Part shown: one piece after another, positions 26,377 through 35,011 of the stretch
Layout of the letters: each line of letters opens with the position of its first letter
How positions within the stretch are numbered: the first letter of the stretch is position 1
Assembly: GCF_026625565.1 (NCBI RefSeq)
Contig: NZ_CP112998.1
Location: 4,156,501 to 4,220,500, forward strand
Reading direction: 5' to 3'
Length of the DNA stretch: 64,000 nt
Source: Dyadobacter pollutisoli
GTDB taxonomy: Bacteria; Bacteroidota; Bacteroidia; Cytophagales; Spirosomataceae
The notes under the pieces: model-generated
What the model saw: the letters and a program-made list of their open reading frames with translations, nothing else
The model's database searches: none
Told to the model about the DNA's origin: nothing
Made by a program: the position numbers and the translations under genes

Positions 26377-27630
26377 ATGCTGAAAAGGGTTACTCTACTG
26401 TTTTTGATACTGACTTCCGGTGTTTGTTTAGCAAACCAGATCCTGATTCCGATGGATCAGACACAGACAAACCACCTGAAAGCATATGGCCTTGCCTATA
26501 TGCTGCTGAAAGGAGACATTGAAGTAGACTGGCTGCTCAATTATCGCGGCGGCAGCTTCAAGGTTCAATATGCCAAATCCATTGAAAATGAATGTAAGCT
26601 ACGGGCGATTTCCTACGAAGTGTTATCGGAGGCTGCTAGTTCGCAGATCGTGAGCCAGATCAGCAGCCCGGATGTGAATATGGACGTGGTGAAGTTGTTC
26701 AAGGCAGCGAGAATTGCGGTTTATTCTCCGATCAAAATCAGTCCCGCCGAGTTTGAAAATACGGATGCGGTTTTGCTGGTTTTGAAATATGCTGAAATTC
26801 CATTTGAAGTCATTTACGACGAAGAAATTCTGAAAGGCGAACTTCCGAAATACGACTGGCTGCATTTGCATCACGAAGATTTCACCGGTCAATTTGGCAA
26901 AAACCTGCGTAGGACTACTCAAACTGACATCAAAGCTCAGGAAGCGATTGCTAGCCGGTTTGGTTACACAAAGGTTTCTAAAATGAAGCTGGCGGTTGCA
27001 AAGTCTATCAAGGAATTTTGTGCGGGAGGCGGATTTTTATTCGCCATGTGCTCCGGAGCGGAAACTTTTGATATTGCACTGGCAGCGGAAGGTCTCGACA
27101 TTGTCGATAACCTCGACGGTGACGGCATCGACCCCGACGCACAGTCCAAACTGGATTTCGACAAGACTTTCGCCTTTTACAATTTCAAACTGCAGCTCGA
27201 CGACTACGAGGGGATGAATTTCTCCGACATCAATTCCTCCGCTGGCAGGTTTCGTGGCTGGGGCGAGAATGATGCATACTTCTCACTTTTCGATTTTTCG
27301 GCCAAATGGGACGTGATACCGGCCATGCTGGTTCAAAATCATGAGCATTTGGTACGGGAGTTTTTTGGACAAACGACTGCCTTTTCTAAGTACACCGTCA
27401 AGCCTAGCGTGTTGGTCATGGGTACCAGCAGTTCCTCCGATCGCTACATTTATGGCGAGCTCGGCCGGGGTCAATGGACATTCTACGGAGGCCACGACCC
27501 GGAAGGTCGCGGAGGCGGAGGCCGCAGAATGCCAACTGACCTGAATCTCTACCCCAATTCCCCCGGCTACCGGCTGATTTTGAATAATGTATTATTTCCT
27601 TCGGCGAGGAAGAAGAAACGGAAAACGTAA
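26377..27630 (+). CDS. Exported GATase-like protein (often labelled asparagine synthetase B)
   Basis: Starting at 26377 the 417-residue protein has a signal peptide (MLKRVTLLFLILTSGVCLA). It opens with IPMDQTQTNHLKAYGLAYML and WLLNYRGGSF, a pattern I associate with Bacteroidota proteins often annotated as asparagine synthetase B. I see no N-terminal catalytic cysteine and no ATP-pyrophosphatase loop, so that name looks wrong. Instead, GGGFLFAMCSGAETFDIALA resembles the nucleophile elbow of class-I glutamine-amidotransferase-like folds, with a cysteine in AMCSGA. DYEGMNF, FGQTTAFSKY and GHDPEGRGGGGRRM are further distinctive parts. Function unknown; probably a periplasmic enzyme. Confidence 0.75.
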   Translation: MLKRVTLLFLILTSGVCLANQILIPMDQTQTNHLKAYGLAYMLLKGDIEVDWLLNYRGGSFKVQYAKSIENECKLRAISYEVLSEAASSQIVSQISSPDVNMDVVKLFKAARIAVYSPIKISPAEFENTDAVLLVLKYAEIPFEVIYDEEILKGELPKYDWLHLHHEDFTGQFGKNLRRTTQTDIKAQEAIASRFGYTKVSKMKLAVAKSIKEFCAGGGFLFAMCSGAETFDIALAAEGLDIVDNLDGDGIDPDAQSKLDFDKTFAFYNFKLQLDDYEGMNFSDINSSAGRFRGWGENDAYFSLFDFSAKWDVIPAMLVQNHEHLVREFFGQTTAFSKYTVKPSVLVMGTSSSSDRYIYGELGRGQWTFYGGHDPEGRGGGGRRMPTDLNLYPNSPGYRLILNNVLFPSARKKKRKT

Positions 27631-27692
27631 ATCAAGACTTTCATTTTACTCTTTTGTCGTTTTTCGGTAGCTTTACCTGAAACAGCAGCACT

Positions 27693-28286
27693 ATGTCGAC
27701 TACAATCAAGGATATCAATCAACTGGATCTCAACGGGACCTACACCTACGCTGACTACCTTCTCTGGCGTCTGGAAGAGCGTTTAGAACTCATCAAAGGG
27801 AAAATCTTTAAGATGTCACCGGCACCTAATGTCCGGCATCAGAAAATTTCAGGAAAGTTACATTTGGAGATGGGCATGTTTTTTAAAAATCATTACTGCC
27901 AGGTTTTCTATGCTCCTTTTGATGTACGGTTACACAAGAAAAATAGCCAGTCCTCAGATACCAAAATTTACACTGTAGTTCAGCCGGACCTTTGCGTGAT
28001 CTGTGATGAGGGAAAACTAGATGAAAAAGGATGCTTGGGCGCCCCTGATTTGATTGTTGAGATACTTTCTCCCGGCAACTCCCGCAAGGAAATGGACATT
28101 AAATTCGAACTATACGAAGAATCAGGAGTACGTGAATACTGGCTTGTTGAGCCAGCGGAAAATGCCGTATTCGCCTATGTATTAAACGAACACGGCACTT
28201 ATATAGGCCTGAAACCAGCTATTAACATATTACAGTCGGCCATTTTTCCCGACCTCAAAATTGATCTTGAACAGATATTTAAGTAA
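27693..28286 (+). CDS. Uma2 family (DUF820) putative endonuclease
   Basis: The 197-residue protein carries the Uma2 core: an ERLELIKGKIFKMSPAPNVR start, then PDLCVICDEGKLDEKG, GAPDLIVEILSPGNSRKEMD and ESGVREYWLVEPAENAVFAY. This is a PD-(D/E)xK nuclease fold with the acidic residues in PDL and the E-I-LSPGN region. Members are abundant in cyanobacteria and some Bacteroidota and have no established cellular role. It is a single copy here, 62 bases after the GATase-like gene, with no toxin partner. Confidence 0.9.
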   Translation: MSTTIKDINQLDLNGTYTYADYLLWRLEERLELIKGKIFKMSPAPNVRHQKISGKLHLEMGMFFKNHYCQVFYAPFDVRLHKKNSQSSDTKIYTVVQPDLCVICDEGKLDEKGCLGAPDLIVEILSPGNSRKEMDIKFELYEESGVREYWLVEPAENAVFAYVLNEHGTYIGLKPAINILQSAIFPDLKIDLEQIFK

Positions 28287-28295
28287 GATTTCCAT

Positions 28296-29243
28296 TCAAG
28301 CCAATTCCATTTCCATTTTAATGTCTGCTCGTTTGAAGTTGTGCCCGGATAATGGTACTTCTACGAAACCCAGCTTTTTATATAGGTTAATGCCAGCCGC
28401 CGAGCCTTTTCTGTTCGAGTAAAGAATCACCTTTTTCGCCCCCAGGTCCGCAGCTTTCTGAATAACCGCATTGCCAAGCAGATCACCGATCTTTTTGCCG
28501 CGCATGGTTTTGGAAACCGTCATTTTACTCATTTCAACAATTTCTTCGCCACTCCATTTCAGCGCGCAGGTACCCACGGCTTCGTCATTGTACAAAGCCA
28601 TTAAAATAGCCCCACCGTCTTTCAGGTAGTATTTTTCAGGATCCGACAATGTCTTTTCATCCTCCGGCTCCACTTCGTAAGTCTCTGAGATCCAAGCATA
28701 ATTGAGATCGTAAAATGCCTTGGCGTGCTCCGGCTTATAATCTACAATGCTGACCGAGGAATCCGTTTCCTCTTGGGTTAAACGAAGGTACCGGTCAAGA
28801 AAACCCTCTTTTTTTAGTTGATACTCTGTCTCATCCATAGCTAGTAACAGGTTATTTGCAGTATTCGTAATTTCTTCGGCCGTCTTTTTCATCTTCTCCC
28901 AAACCGGCTGCATTTTAGTCACCAGCTTCTGAGCTTTCTCCGTAAGTCTGACCATTCGCTTTCTCTCGTCCTTTGAATCCTTGAAAGACTCCACCAAACC
29001 GTTCTTTTCCAGCTCTTTCAGCAAACCGATCGTCGACGGATGCGCGTAACCGATCTCTTCCGAGAGTTCGATAATGCTCAGCGAAGTTTTGACATGCAAT
29101 GCATAAATCACAGGAAACCATTTGGGCTCAAAATCGATATCATTTGCCTTATAAATCAAAACTCCCTCTTTCCGAAACTGGTCACTCAACCGCTGTAATC
29201 GCGTAGAAATAGCCAATCCGCCCAGCTCATTAAAAATATTCAT
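28296..29243 (-). CDS. MarR-type regulator fused to a GNAT acetyltransferase
   Basis: The 315-residue protein is a two-domain fusion. Residues ~30-140 form a MarR winged helix (SIIELSEEIGYAHPSTIGLL, then KNGLVESFKDSKDERKRMVR). Residues ~165-315 form a GNAT domain (VGTCALKWSGEEIVEMSKMT, then RGKKIGDLLGNAVIQKAADL and GINLYKKLGFVEVPL). The A-motif R/Q-x-x-G-x-G/A is represented by RGKKIG. Such MarR-GNAT fusions may acetylate a metabolite while sensing it; the ligand is unknown. It is monocistronic on the minus strand, convergent with the Uma2 gene across ten bases. Confidence 0.93.
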   Translation of the reverse strand: MNIFNELGGLAISTRLQRLSDQFRKEGVLIYKANDIDFEPKWFPVIYALHVKTSLSIIELSEEIGYAHPSTIGLLKELEKNGLVESFKDSKDERKRMVRLTEKAQKLVTKMQPVWEKMKKTAEEITNTANNLLLAMDETEYQLKKEGFLDRYLRLTQEETDSSVSIVDYKPEHAKAFYDLNYAWISETYEVEPEDEKTLSDPEKYYLKDGGAILMALYNDEAVGTCALKWSGEEIVEMSKMTVSKTMRGKKIGDLLGNAVIQKAADLGAKKVILYSNRKGSAAGINLYKKLGFVEVPLSGHNFKRADIKMEMELA

Positions 29244-29339
29244 AACGCCATTTTGAATTAATGTTCAATTATACGTAGTTTCCTACTTAAATACAAATGA
29301 TCAATCAAACTTTGTTTCAAAAAGGCTGGCCATCCCCGA

Positions 29340-30497
29340 TTAGTTCTTACTTAATAAATATTCCTCCACTTTTTTATCGATCGCATTCTTGCCTTGATCA
29401 TAACCTACCTGCCTGGCAATAAGGTTATGATTGGAATCAAAAAGAAGCCATACAGGAATGGATTGAAGATTATATTTCTTGTCGAGTTTGGTAAATGAAG
29501 AATCACGATTGGCTATAAATTGACTCCACGGCATATTCTCCTGGCCCAAAGCTTTTTTCCAGGCCTCTTCCTTTGCGTCAATTGAAATGCTGGAAATGTT
29601 GAGTTTATCTTTATGCTTTGAATAAAGCGACTTCACCTGAGGGATTTCCTGTCGGCATGGACCACACCAGCTTGCCCAGAAAACGACCAGATTGTATTTG
29701 TATTTATCGTTCAAAATACTCGATGCGAGCGAATTATCGGGCTTTTTCAATAAAATATCCTCAGGAAACATACTGCCAGTCTTATTCTGAAACCGCACAT
29801 AATTGTTAATGCTTTGAAAGTCAGCCGTGCGCACGACGGAACTATCAAAAAGAGAAATCAAAGCCGCCAGTTCGTTATCCTTGAATGACTGTTTCGCCCA
29901 GTCCAGCTGATTTATCAAATCAATTGAATATGGATATTTTTTTACAAGCGAAGCATTATAGTTTTTCTTTTCCAAAGTCTGCTCAGGATTGGCTTTGAAA
30001 GACAAATGTCTGAATGCGACTTCTGTTTGCTTATTGGGTTTGTCGACAAGGAAACTAAATATCTCCCTACCTTTAATATGGACGGACGTATCCCTCTTTA
30101 AACGCATTATCCCTTTATCCGCATAAAAATTACTTTCATAGGTTTTCCTGAAATAAGGATTTTTGTAACCGATAAGTTGGTAAGGTTGCCTGGGATTTTG
30201 AGTAGCATACAGAATGCTGCTGCGAAAAGGAATAAAGTTGTCAGCAGGTTTTATTTCAAGTTTAAACTTGCCATCCTTCACAAAGGTAGAATCCACAAAT
30301 TCTCGGGTATCGGCATTGCCCAGGTACAGTTTCTTCCCTTCAAGCGTCGAACGCGAATCTCCTATATCTCCGGTGATGATGATGGTATCAGGCTCGCTCG
30401 TGGACAGACAGGAGAAAGTGCTGAATGTAACGAGAACTGAGAATAAGGTGACGGCGCATTTATGCAGCCTGAGCGTGATGATTGATACGTCTTTCAT
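29340..30497 (-). CDS. TlpA-like thioredoxin-domain lipoprotein with N-terminal DUF4369-like domain
   Basis: The 385-residue product starts with a signal sequence and a likely lipidated cysteine (TFSTFSC, about C30). A beta-sandwich of the DUF4369 type follows (ITGDIGDSRSTLEGKKLYLG, VKDGKFKLEI), then a helical linker. The C-terminal thioredoxin domain has the active site VFWASWCGPCRQEIP (C278-C281) and the cis-proline region LQSIPVWLLF. These proteins reduce disulfides or support cytochrome maturation in the periplasm; the exact partner is unknown. It stands alone on the minus strand. Confidence 0.92.
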   Translation of the reverse strand: MKDVSIITLRLHKCAVTLFSVLVTFSTFSCLSTSEPDTIIITGDIGDSRSTLEGKKLYLGNADTREFVDSTFVKDGKFKLEIKPADNFIPFRSSILYATQNPRQPYQLIGYKNPYFRKTYESNFYADKGIMRLKRDTSVHIKGREIFSFLVDKPNKQTEVAFRHLSFKANPEQTLEKKNYNASLVKKYPYSIDLINQLDWAKQSFKDNELAALISLFDSSVVRTADFQSINNYVRFQNKTGSMFPEDILLKKPDNSLASSILNDKYKYNLVVFWASWCGPCRQEIPQVKSLYSKHKDKLNISSISIDAKEEAWKKALGQENMPWSQFIANRDSSFTKLDKKYNLQSIPVWLLFDSNHNLIARQVGYDQGKNAIDKKVEEYLLSKN

Positions 30498-30550
30498 TTG
30501 TAGTTGAGATTATTGAATAATTAATTATTTCAATAAATAGTATACCTTCT

Positions 30551-30558
30551 CAAATATA
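30551..30558 (-). promoter_or_regulatory. Possible -7 element of the TlpA-like gene
   Basis: CAAATATA on the plus strand reads TATATTTG on the minus strand, an exact TAnnTTTG match, 54 bases upstream of the start at 30497. The -33 position shows only a degenerate sequence. Confidence 0.4.
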
Positions 30559-30600
30559 AACGAAAGAACTAAATGTTTCTAAATTTTATATAAAATTAAA

Positions 30601-31704
30601 TTATATATAACCCACAATCAACTTCCCGGCCCGCTGAGAAGCGCCCGGGCCGCCTACCAGCTTTTGCAAAGTAGCGTAGTCATTGAGTTGAACCGTATGT
30701 TTTGCTCCGCCGGGGATAATTTGTTTCAGCTCTTCCACGAGTAATTTTTCATTCAAATTATCCTGGATCAGCTCTCTGACGGCCTCTTTTTCAAGGATCA
30801 GATTGACTAACGAAATGTAGGGTACCCGGATAAGGCGTTTGGCGACAGCGTACGAAAATCCGCTCGTTTTGTAACAAACTACCTCAGGGACATTGAAAAG
30901 CGCGGTTTCCAAAGTGGCAGTACCGGACGTTACCAATGCAGCTTGCGCCACTGACAGCAAGTTATACGTGCTTTCGTAAACGATAGTAGCCCGATCCGAG
31001 GAACTATATTGCCCATATAAAGCCGAAGGCAGGTTACTAACACCGGCAATAACAAACTGATGGTCAGGAAAATGGGGTTGTACAGTCAACATCAGGTCCA
31101 GCATCCCGGTGATTTCCTGCTTCCGGCTACCAGGCAGCAGCGCGATGATCGGTCTGTCGTCCAGGTTATTCTTCTTTTTAAAATCAGGATCAGGCTTGAA
31201 TGCGGCGATGGCGTCCATTAAAGGATTACCGACATAGTCAACCTTATAGTCGTACTTTTTATAAAAATCGATTTCAAATGGAAAGATCACGAACATGTGA
31301 TCGACATTCTTTTTGATCTTCCAAGCCCGTTTCTGGTTCCAGGCCCACACTTTTGGAGAAATGTAATAGAAAACTTTCAGGCCCTTTGCTTTGGCGAATG
31401 CCGCAATGCGAAGGTTAAATCCGGGATAATCAATGAGTACCAGTGCGTCCGGCTGGTAAGCAAGTATATCTGCTTTGCACTTTTTTAGAAATCCGGAAAT
31501 CTTGCGCAGGTTAAGCGCTACTTCCAGGAACCCCATGAAAGCAGTATCCTTATAATGTGTTACCAGTTCCAGCCCCTCCGCCTTCATCATATCACCGCCC
31601 CATCCCCTGAAATCCGCATTCGGGTCGCTTTCTCTAATTCCCTTGATCAGGTTAGAGCCATGCAAATCTCCTGAACGTTCTCCGGCAATGAGGTAGTATT
31701 TCAT
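30601..31704 (-). CDS. lpxB: Lipid-A-disaccharide synthase
   Basis: The 367-residue glycosyltransferase (GT19) joins UDP-2,3-diacylglucosamine to lipid X to form the tetraacyl disaccharide of lipid A. It matches the family from the start (YYLIAGERSGDLHGSNLIKG) through FRGWGGDMMKAEGLELV, LVLIDYPGFNLRIAAFAK, KVFYYISPKVWAWNQKRAWK and IALLPGSRKQEITGML, to VTSGTATLETALFNVPEVVC. It is peripheral on the inner membrane. It follows queD with a 2-base gap, and hldD, also an LPS core gene, is transcribed divergently upstream of the pair. Confidence 0.97.
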   Translation of the reverse strand: MKYYLIAGERSGDLHGSNLIKGIRESDPNADFRGWGGDMMKAEGLELVTHYKDTAFMGFLEVALNLRKISGFLKKCKADILAYQPDALVLIDYPGFNLRIAAFAKAKGLKVFYYISPKVWAWNQKRAWKIKKNVDHMFVIFPFEIDFYKKYDYKVDYVGNPLMDAIAAFKPDPDFKKKNNLDDRPIIALLPGSRKQEITGMLDLMLTVQPHFPDHQFVIAGVSNLPSALYGQYSSSDRATIVYESTYNLLSVAQAALVTSGTATLETALFNVPEVVCYKTSGFSYAVAKRLIRVPYISLVNLILEKEAVRELIQDNLNEKLLVEELKQIIPGGAKHTVQLNDYATLQKLVGGPGASQRAGKLIVGYI

Positions 31705-31706
31705 TT

Positions 31707-32126
31707 TTATTCGCCGTAGTATTCTACGAAATTCTTGGGGGTTTCTACAAGTTTAATGTAATGCAGTTTTGCATTGGGCGCTGCGCTCGAAACCGCAGGA
31801 GCTAGAATATTCCAGATCTCCATTACAAAAATCTCGCAGGAAGCCATTTTGCCACGCATGAAGTCCACATCCAGGTTCAGGTTTTTATGATCAACCTTGT
31901 CTACCACTTCGTTTTTAATGATATCTCCCAGCACTTTCAAATCAATCACAAAACCGGTATCAACATCCGGTTTCCCTTTAACCGTAACAATCAGCTCAAA
32001 ATTATGTCCGTGCCAGTTGTTATTGGCACATGGCCCGAAAACTTCCTGGTTTTTCTCTTCTGACCAAGCCGGATTGAAAAGCCGGTGGGCCGCATTGAAA
32101 TGCTCTTTTCTCGTGACGTAAATCAT
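31707..32126 (-). CDS. queD: 6-carboxytetrahydropterin synthase family (QueD)
   Basis: From ATG 32126 (MIYVTRKEHFNAAHRL) the 139-residue protein has all the QueD/PTPS features: zinc histidines H14 (in FNAAHRL), H39 and H41 (NNWHGHNFEL), the catalytic cysteine C33 in FGPCANNN, and DLKVLGDIIKNEVVDKVDHK with the catalytic acid-base pair. A start five codons earlier is possible but not needed. The enzyme converts 7,8-dihydroneopterin triphosphate to 6-carboxytetrahydropterin for queuosine synthesis. It is coupled to lpxB by a 2-base gap; no other queuosine gene is near. Confidence 0.93.
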   Translation of the reverse strand: MIYVTRKEHFNAAHRLFNPAWSEEKNQEVFGPCANNNWHGHNFELIVTVKGKPDVDTGFVIDLKVLGDIIKNEVVDKVDHKNLNLDVDFMRGKMASCEIFVMEIWNILAPAVSSAAPNAKLHYIKLVETPKNFVEYYGE

Positions 32127-32151
32127 AAATCTTCCTCGCACTTAATAAATA

Positions 32152-32176
32152 GGATACAAAATTACATCTTGTATCC
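32152..32176. promoter_or_regulatory. Inverted repeat in the queD-hldD divergent region
   Basis: GGATACAA (32152-32159) and TTGTATCC (32169-32176) form a perfect 8-base dyad with a 9-base spacer. The minus-strand -7-like TAATTTTG (32164-32157) lies in the repeat and the plus-strand -7-like TAGTTTTG (32178-32185) lies just beside it. A dimeric regulator or a double promoter are both possible; the role is inferred. Confidence 0.45.
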
Positions 32177-32305
32177 GTAGTTTTGCAGTTCAACAAGCGG
32201 ATAACTAAAAAAAATCCAATTTCAGGATAAAATTTAAGAGTAGATTGGCCACTAAGTGTACTCTTATCTGGCATTCTTTTTACAGTTTAACATATAATCT
32301 CTCCC

Positions 32306-33271
32306 ATGATTATCGTAACAGGTGCAGCCGGATTCATTGGCAGCGGACTTATTAGCCGCCTCAATCAAGATGGTTTTAAAAACATTATTGCAGTTGATGA
32401 TTTTTCGAAAATTGATAAAGCGGAAAATCTGGAAGGAAAAACGATCAAGGAAAAAGTAGAAAGGGATACTCTTTTTGAATGGCTTGATCAAAACAACCGG
32501 GATGTGGAATTCATCTTTCACATTGGTGCCAGGACGGACACGACGGAGTTTGACAAAGAAATATTCGATGAGCTCAATGTCAATTATTCCAAGCAGATCT
32601 GGGAAAAGTGTGTAGCCTATCAAATTCCCCTTGTATATGCATCGTCGGCTGCCACTTACGGCCTCGGCGAGCATGGATATGATGATAATGAATCTACATT
32701 ATCGCAGCTGAAACCTCTGAACCCATACGGCGATTCTAAAAATGAATTCGACATCTGGGCATTGCAGCAGGAAAAGAAACCTTTCTTCTGGGCCGGATTG
32801 AAATTCTTCAACGTATACGGGCCGAATGAATATCACAAAGGCAGAATGGCTTCCGTTATTTTCCATGCTTACAACCAGATTAAGGCGACTGAGAAAATGA
32901 AACTTTTCCGGTCACACAACCCTGATTTTAAGGATGGCGAACAAATGCGTGATTTTATTTATGTGAAGGACCTGATCGATGTATGTATCTTTTTCATGCA
33001 CCACCGCAAGAACTCAGGCATATATAACCTGGGTAGCGGGCGCGCAAGAACATTCAAAGACCTGGTGACCAATACCTTCATCGCGATGGGCAAAACGCCT
33101 GATATTTCTTTCGTTGATACGCCTGTCGACATTCGAGACAAGTACCAGTATTTTACACAGGCCAACATGAGCAAACTCCGCTCGATAGGCTTCACAAAGC
33201 CATTTACTTCCCTCGAAGACGGTGTGGCCGATTACGTGAAGAACTACCTCAGCTCAGGCTCATATTTATAA
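32306..33271 (+). CDS. hldD: ADP-L-glycero-D-manno-heptose 6-epimerase
   Basis: The 321-residue extended SDR starts MIIVTGAAGFIGSGLISRLN, with the glycine motif at residues 6-12. It has the HldD-specific string FIFHIGARTDTTEFDKEIFD, the active site YASSAATYG and NPYGDSKNEFD (Tyr-x3-Lys), and FNVYGPNEYHKGRMASVIFH. It epimerises ADP-D-glycero-D-manno-heptose at C6 for the LPS inner core. It is divergent from queD-lpxB and ended by a strong 21-base-pair terminator at 33287-33335. Confidence 0.96.
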   Translation: MIIVTGAAGFIGSGLISRLNQDGFKNIIAVDDFSKIDKAENLEGKTIKEKVERDTLFEWLDQNNRDVEFIFHIGARTDTTEFDKEIFDELNVNYSKQIWEKCVAYQIPLVYASSAATYGLGEHGYDDNESTLSQLKPLNPYGDSKNEFDIWALQQEKKPFFWAGLKFFNVYGPNEYHKGRMASVIFHAYNQIKATEKMKLFRSHNPDFKDGEQMRDFIYVKDLIDVCIFFMHHRKNSGIYNLGSGRARTFKDLVTNTFIAMGKTPDISFVDTPVDIRDKYQYFTQANMSKLRSIGFTKPFTSLEDGVADYVKNYLSSGSYL

Positions 33272-33286
33272 GATTTTTTATTCTTC

Positions 33287-33335
33287 AAAACCCCTGCTAC
33301 GGATTGAAAACAGCTCAATCCGTAGCAGGGGTTTT
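33287..33335 (+). terminator. Strong intrinsic terminator after hldD
   Basis: A perfect 21-base-pair stem (33287-33307 with 33315-33335) closes a 7-base loop (AAACAGC) and ends in GTTTTG. It lies 16 bases past the hldD stop, so hldD is monocistronic and sufB has its own promoter. Confidence 0.88.
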
Positions 33336-33368
33336 GATTGCTATGGCGGATTTGTCCGCAATTTTCTG

Positions 33369-33376
33369 TATTTTTG
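33369..33376 (+). promoter_or_regulatory. Possible -7 element of sufB
   Basis: TATTTTTG matches TAnnTTTG and lies 75 bases upstream of the sufB ATG, after the hldD terminator. A TTTG at 33351 is only 14 bases away, closer than the usual 19-20, so the -33 match is poor. Confidence 0.35.
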
Positions 33377-33450
33377 ACCCTCTGATTAAACTCAATCCCA
33401 CATCTCTGTGTTACAATAACGACGAAACACAGTGTGATACAAATACGACT

Positions 33451-34902
33451 ATGAGCAAAGAAGATGAATTGTTGGAGGAAATCACCAGTTCGGAATACAA
33501 ATACGGCTTTGTAACTGATATTGAAGCAGATGAAGCCCCGATGGGGTTGAATGATGATATTATCAGGTTCATTTCAGCCAAAAAAAATGAACCAGAATGG
33601 ATGCTTGCGTGGCGTTTGAAAGCATACCATTTGTGGCTTACCATGAGTGAACCCAAGTGGCCAAACGTGCACTACCCTAAAATCGATTTTCAGGCGATCA
33701 AATATTACTCTGCGCCTAAAAAGAAAAAGCAAGTTGATAGCCTGGATGACATTGATCCGGAATTGCGCGATACATTTGAGCGTTTGGGAATTTCTCTCAA
33801 CGAACAAAAAAGACTGTCAGGTGTTGCCATTGCAGTAGATGCTGTCATGGATTCAGAGTCGGTTTTCACAACTTTTAAAGAGTCTCTGAAAGAAAAAGGT
33901 ATCATTTTCTGCTCCATCAGCGAAGCAATCCGCGAACATCCCGATTTGGTAAAAAAATACCTGGGATCAGTTGTTCCTCCAAAAGATAACTATTACGCCG
34001 CCTTGAACTCAGCAGTGTTTTCAGACGGTTCTTTTGTATACATTCCAAAAGGCGTTCGCTGCCCGATGGAGCTTTCGACTTACTTCCGTATCAATGCGGC
34101 GGGAACGGGTCAGTTTGAGCGGACATTGATTATCGGTGACGCCGACAGCCACGTGAGTTATCTGGAAGGATGTACCGCTCCGATGCGTGACGAAAACCAG
34201 TTGCATGCTGCTGTCGTAGAGATTTTCGCACATGAAAACGCGAATGTTAAATATTCAACGGTACAAAACTGGTACCCTGGTGATAAAGAAGGCAAAGGCG
34301 GAATTTACAATTTCGTGACCAAACGCGGTCTTTGTGACGGCGCTGGTTCCAAAATCTCCTGGACACAGGTTGAAACCGGTTCTGCCATTACCTGGAAATA
34401 CCCATCGGTCATTCTGAAAGGTGATAATTCCATCGGCGAGTTCTATTCAGTTGCTGTTACCAATAATATGCAGCAGGCTGATACCGGTACCAAAATGATC
34501 CATATCGGAAAGAACACCAAAAGCCGTATCGTTTCCAAAGGTATTTCTGCTGGAAAAAGTCAGAACTCATACCGCGGTCTGGTTCAGGTTTTCAAAAAAG
34601 CCGACAAAGCGAGAAACTTCTCCCAATGCGATTCACTGTTGCTGGGCGACAAGTGTGGCGCGCATACTTTCCCATACATTGAAGTAAGCAACCCTTCGGC
34701 CACGGTCGAGCACGAGGCGACGACTTCTAAAATCGGGGAAGACATTCTTTTCTATTGCAACCAACGTGGTATCCCAACTGAACAGGCAGTTGCGCTGATC
34801 GTAAATGGATACGCCAAAGAGGTGCTTAACCAGCTTCCAATGGAGTTTGCAGTAGAGGCCCAGAAATTACTGGAAATCAGTCTGGAAGGTAGCGTTGGTT
34901 GA
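33451..34902 (+). CDS. sufB: Fe-S cluster scaffold protein SufB
   Basis: The start at 33451 (MSKEDELLEEITSSEYKYGF) gives 483 residues, the usual SufB length; the longer frame upstream runs through the hldD terminator and is rejected. Family features are FVYIPKGVRCPMELSTYFRI, FERTLIIGDADSHVSYLEGC, CDGAGSKISWTQVETGSAIT, and the C-terminal CDSLLLGDKCGAHTFPYIEV with the cysteine used in cluster assembly. SufB acts with SufC and SufD to build Fe-S clusters. Unusually, no sufC, sufD or sufS follows: the gene is closed by a terminator at 34938-34965 and no other suf gene is in the window. Confidence 0.97.
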   Translation: MSKEDELLEEITSSEYKYGFVTDIEADEAPMGLNDDIIRFISAKKNEPEWMLAWRLKAYHLWLTMSEPKWPNVHYPKIDFQAIKYYSAPKKKKQVDSLDDIDPELRDTFERLGISLNEQKRLSGVAIAVDAVMDSESVFTTFKESLKEKGIIFCSISEAIREHPDLVKKYLGSVVPPKDNYYAALNSAVFSDGSFVYIPKGVRCPMELSTYFRINAAGTGQFERTLIIGDADSHVSYLEGCTAPMRDENQLHAAVVEIFAHENANVKYSTVQNWYPGDKEGKGGIYNFVTKRGLCDGAGSKISWTQVETGSAITWKYPSVILKGDNSIGEFYSVAVTNNMQQADTGTKMIHIGKNTKSRIVSKGISAGKSQNSYRGLVQVFKKADKARNFSQCDSLLLGDKCGAHTFPYIEVSNPSATVEHEATTSKIGEDILFYCNQRGIPTEQAVALIVNGYAKEVLNQLPMEFAVEAQKLLEISLEGSVG

Positions 34903-34937
34903 AAAACCTCCCGGTACTTTTTGCAGCTTAATATCAC

Positions 34938-34965
34938 AAAAGCCTTTGATTCGTCAAAGGCTTTT
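34938..34965 (+). terminator. Intrinsic terminator after sufB
   Basis: AAAAGCCTTTGA (34938-34949), a TTCG tetraloop, and TCAAAGGCTTTT (34954-34965) form a 12-base-pair stem followed by more T-rich sequence. It begins 36 bases after the sufB stop. Confidence 0.88.
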
Positions 34966-35011
34966 TGTATTTTATTGATTCTAAAATATGTTCCATCAAC
35001 GATAACCCTTC

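Noticed and set aside
33304..33450. 49-residue N-terminal extension of SufB
   Set aside because: It runs through the hldD terminator stem and gives a non-family N-terminus; MSKEDELL at 33451 is the normal SufB start.
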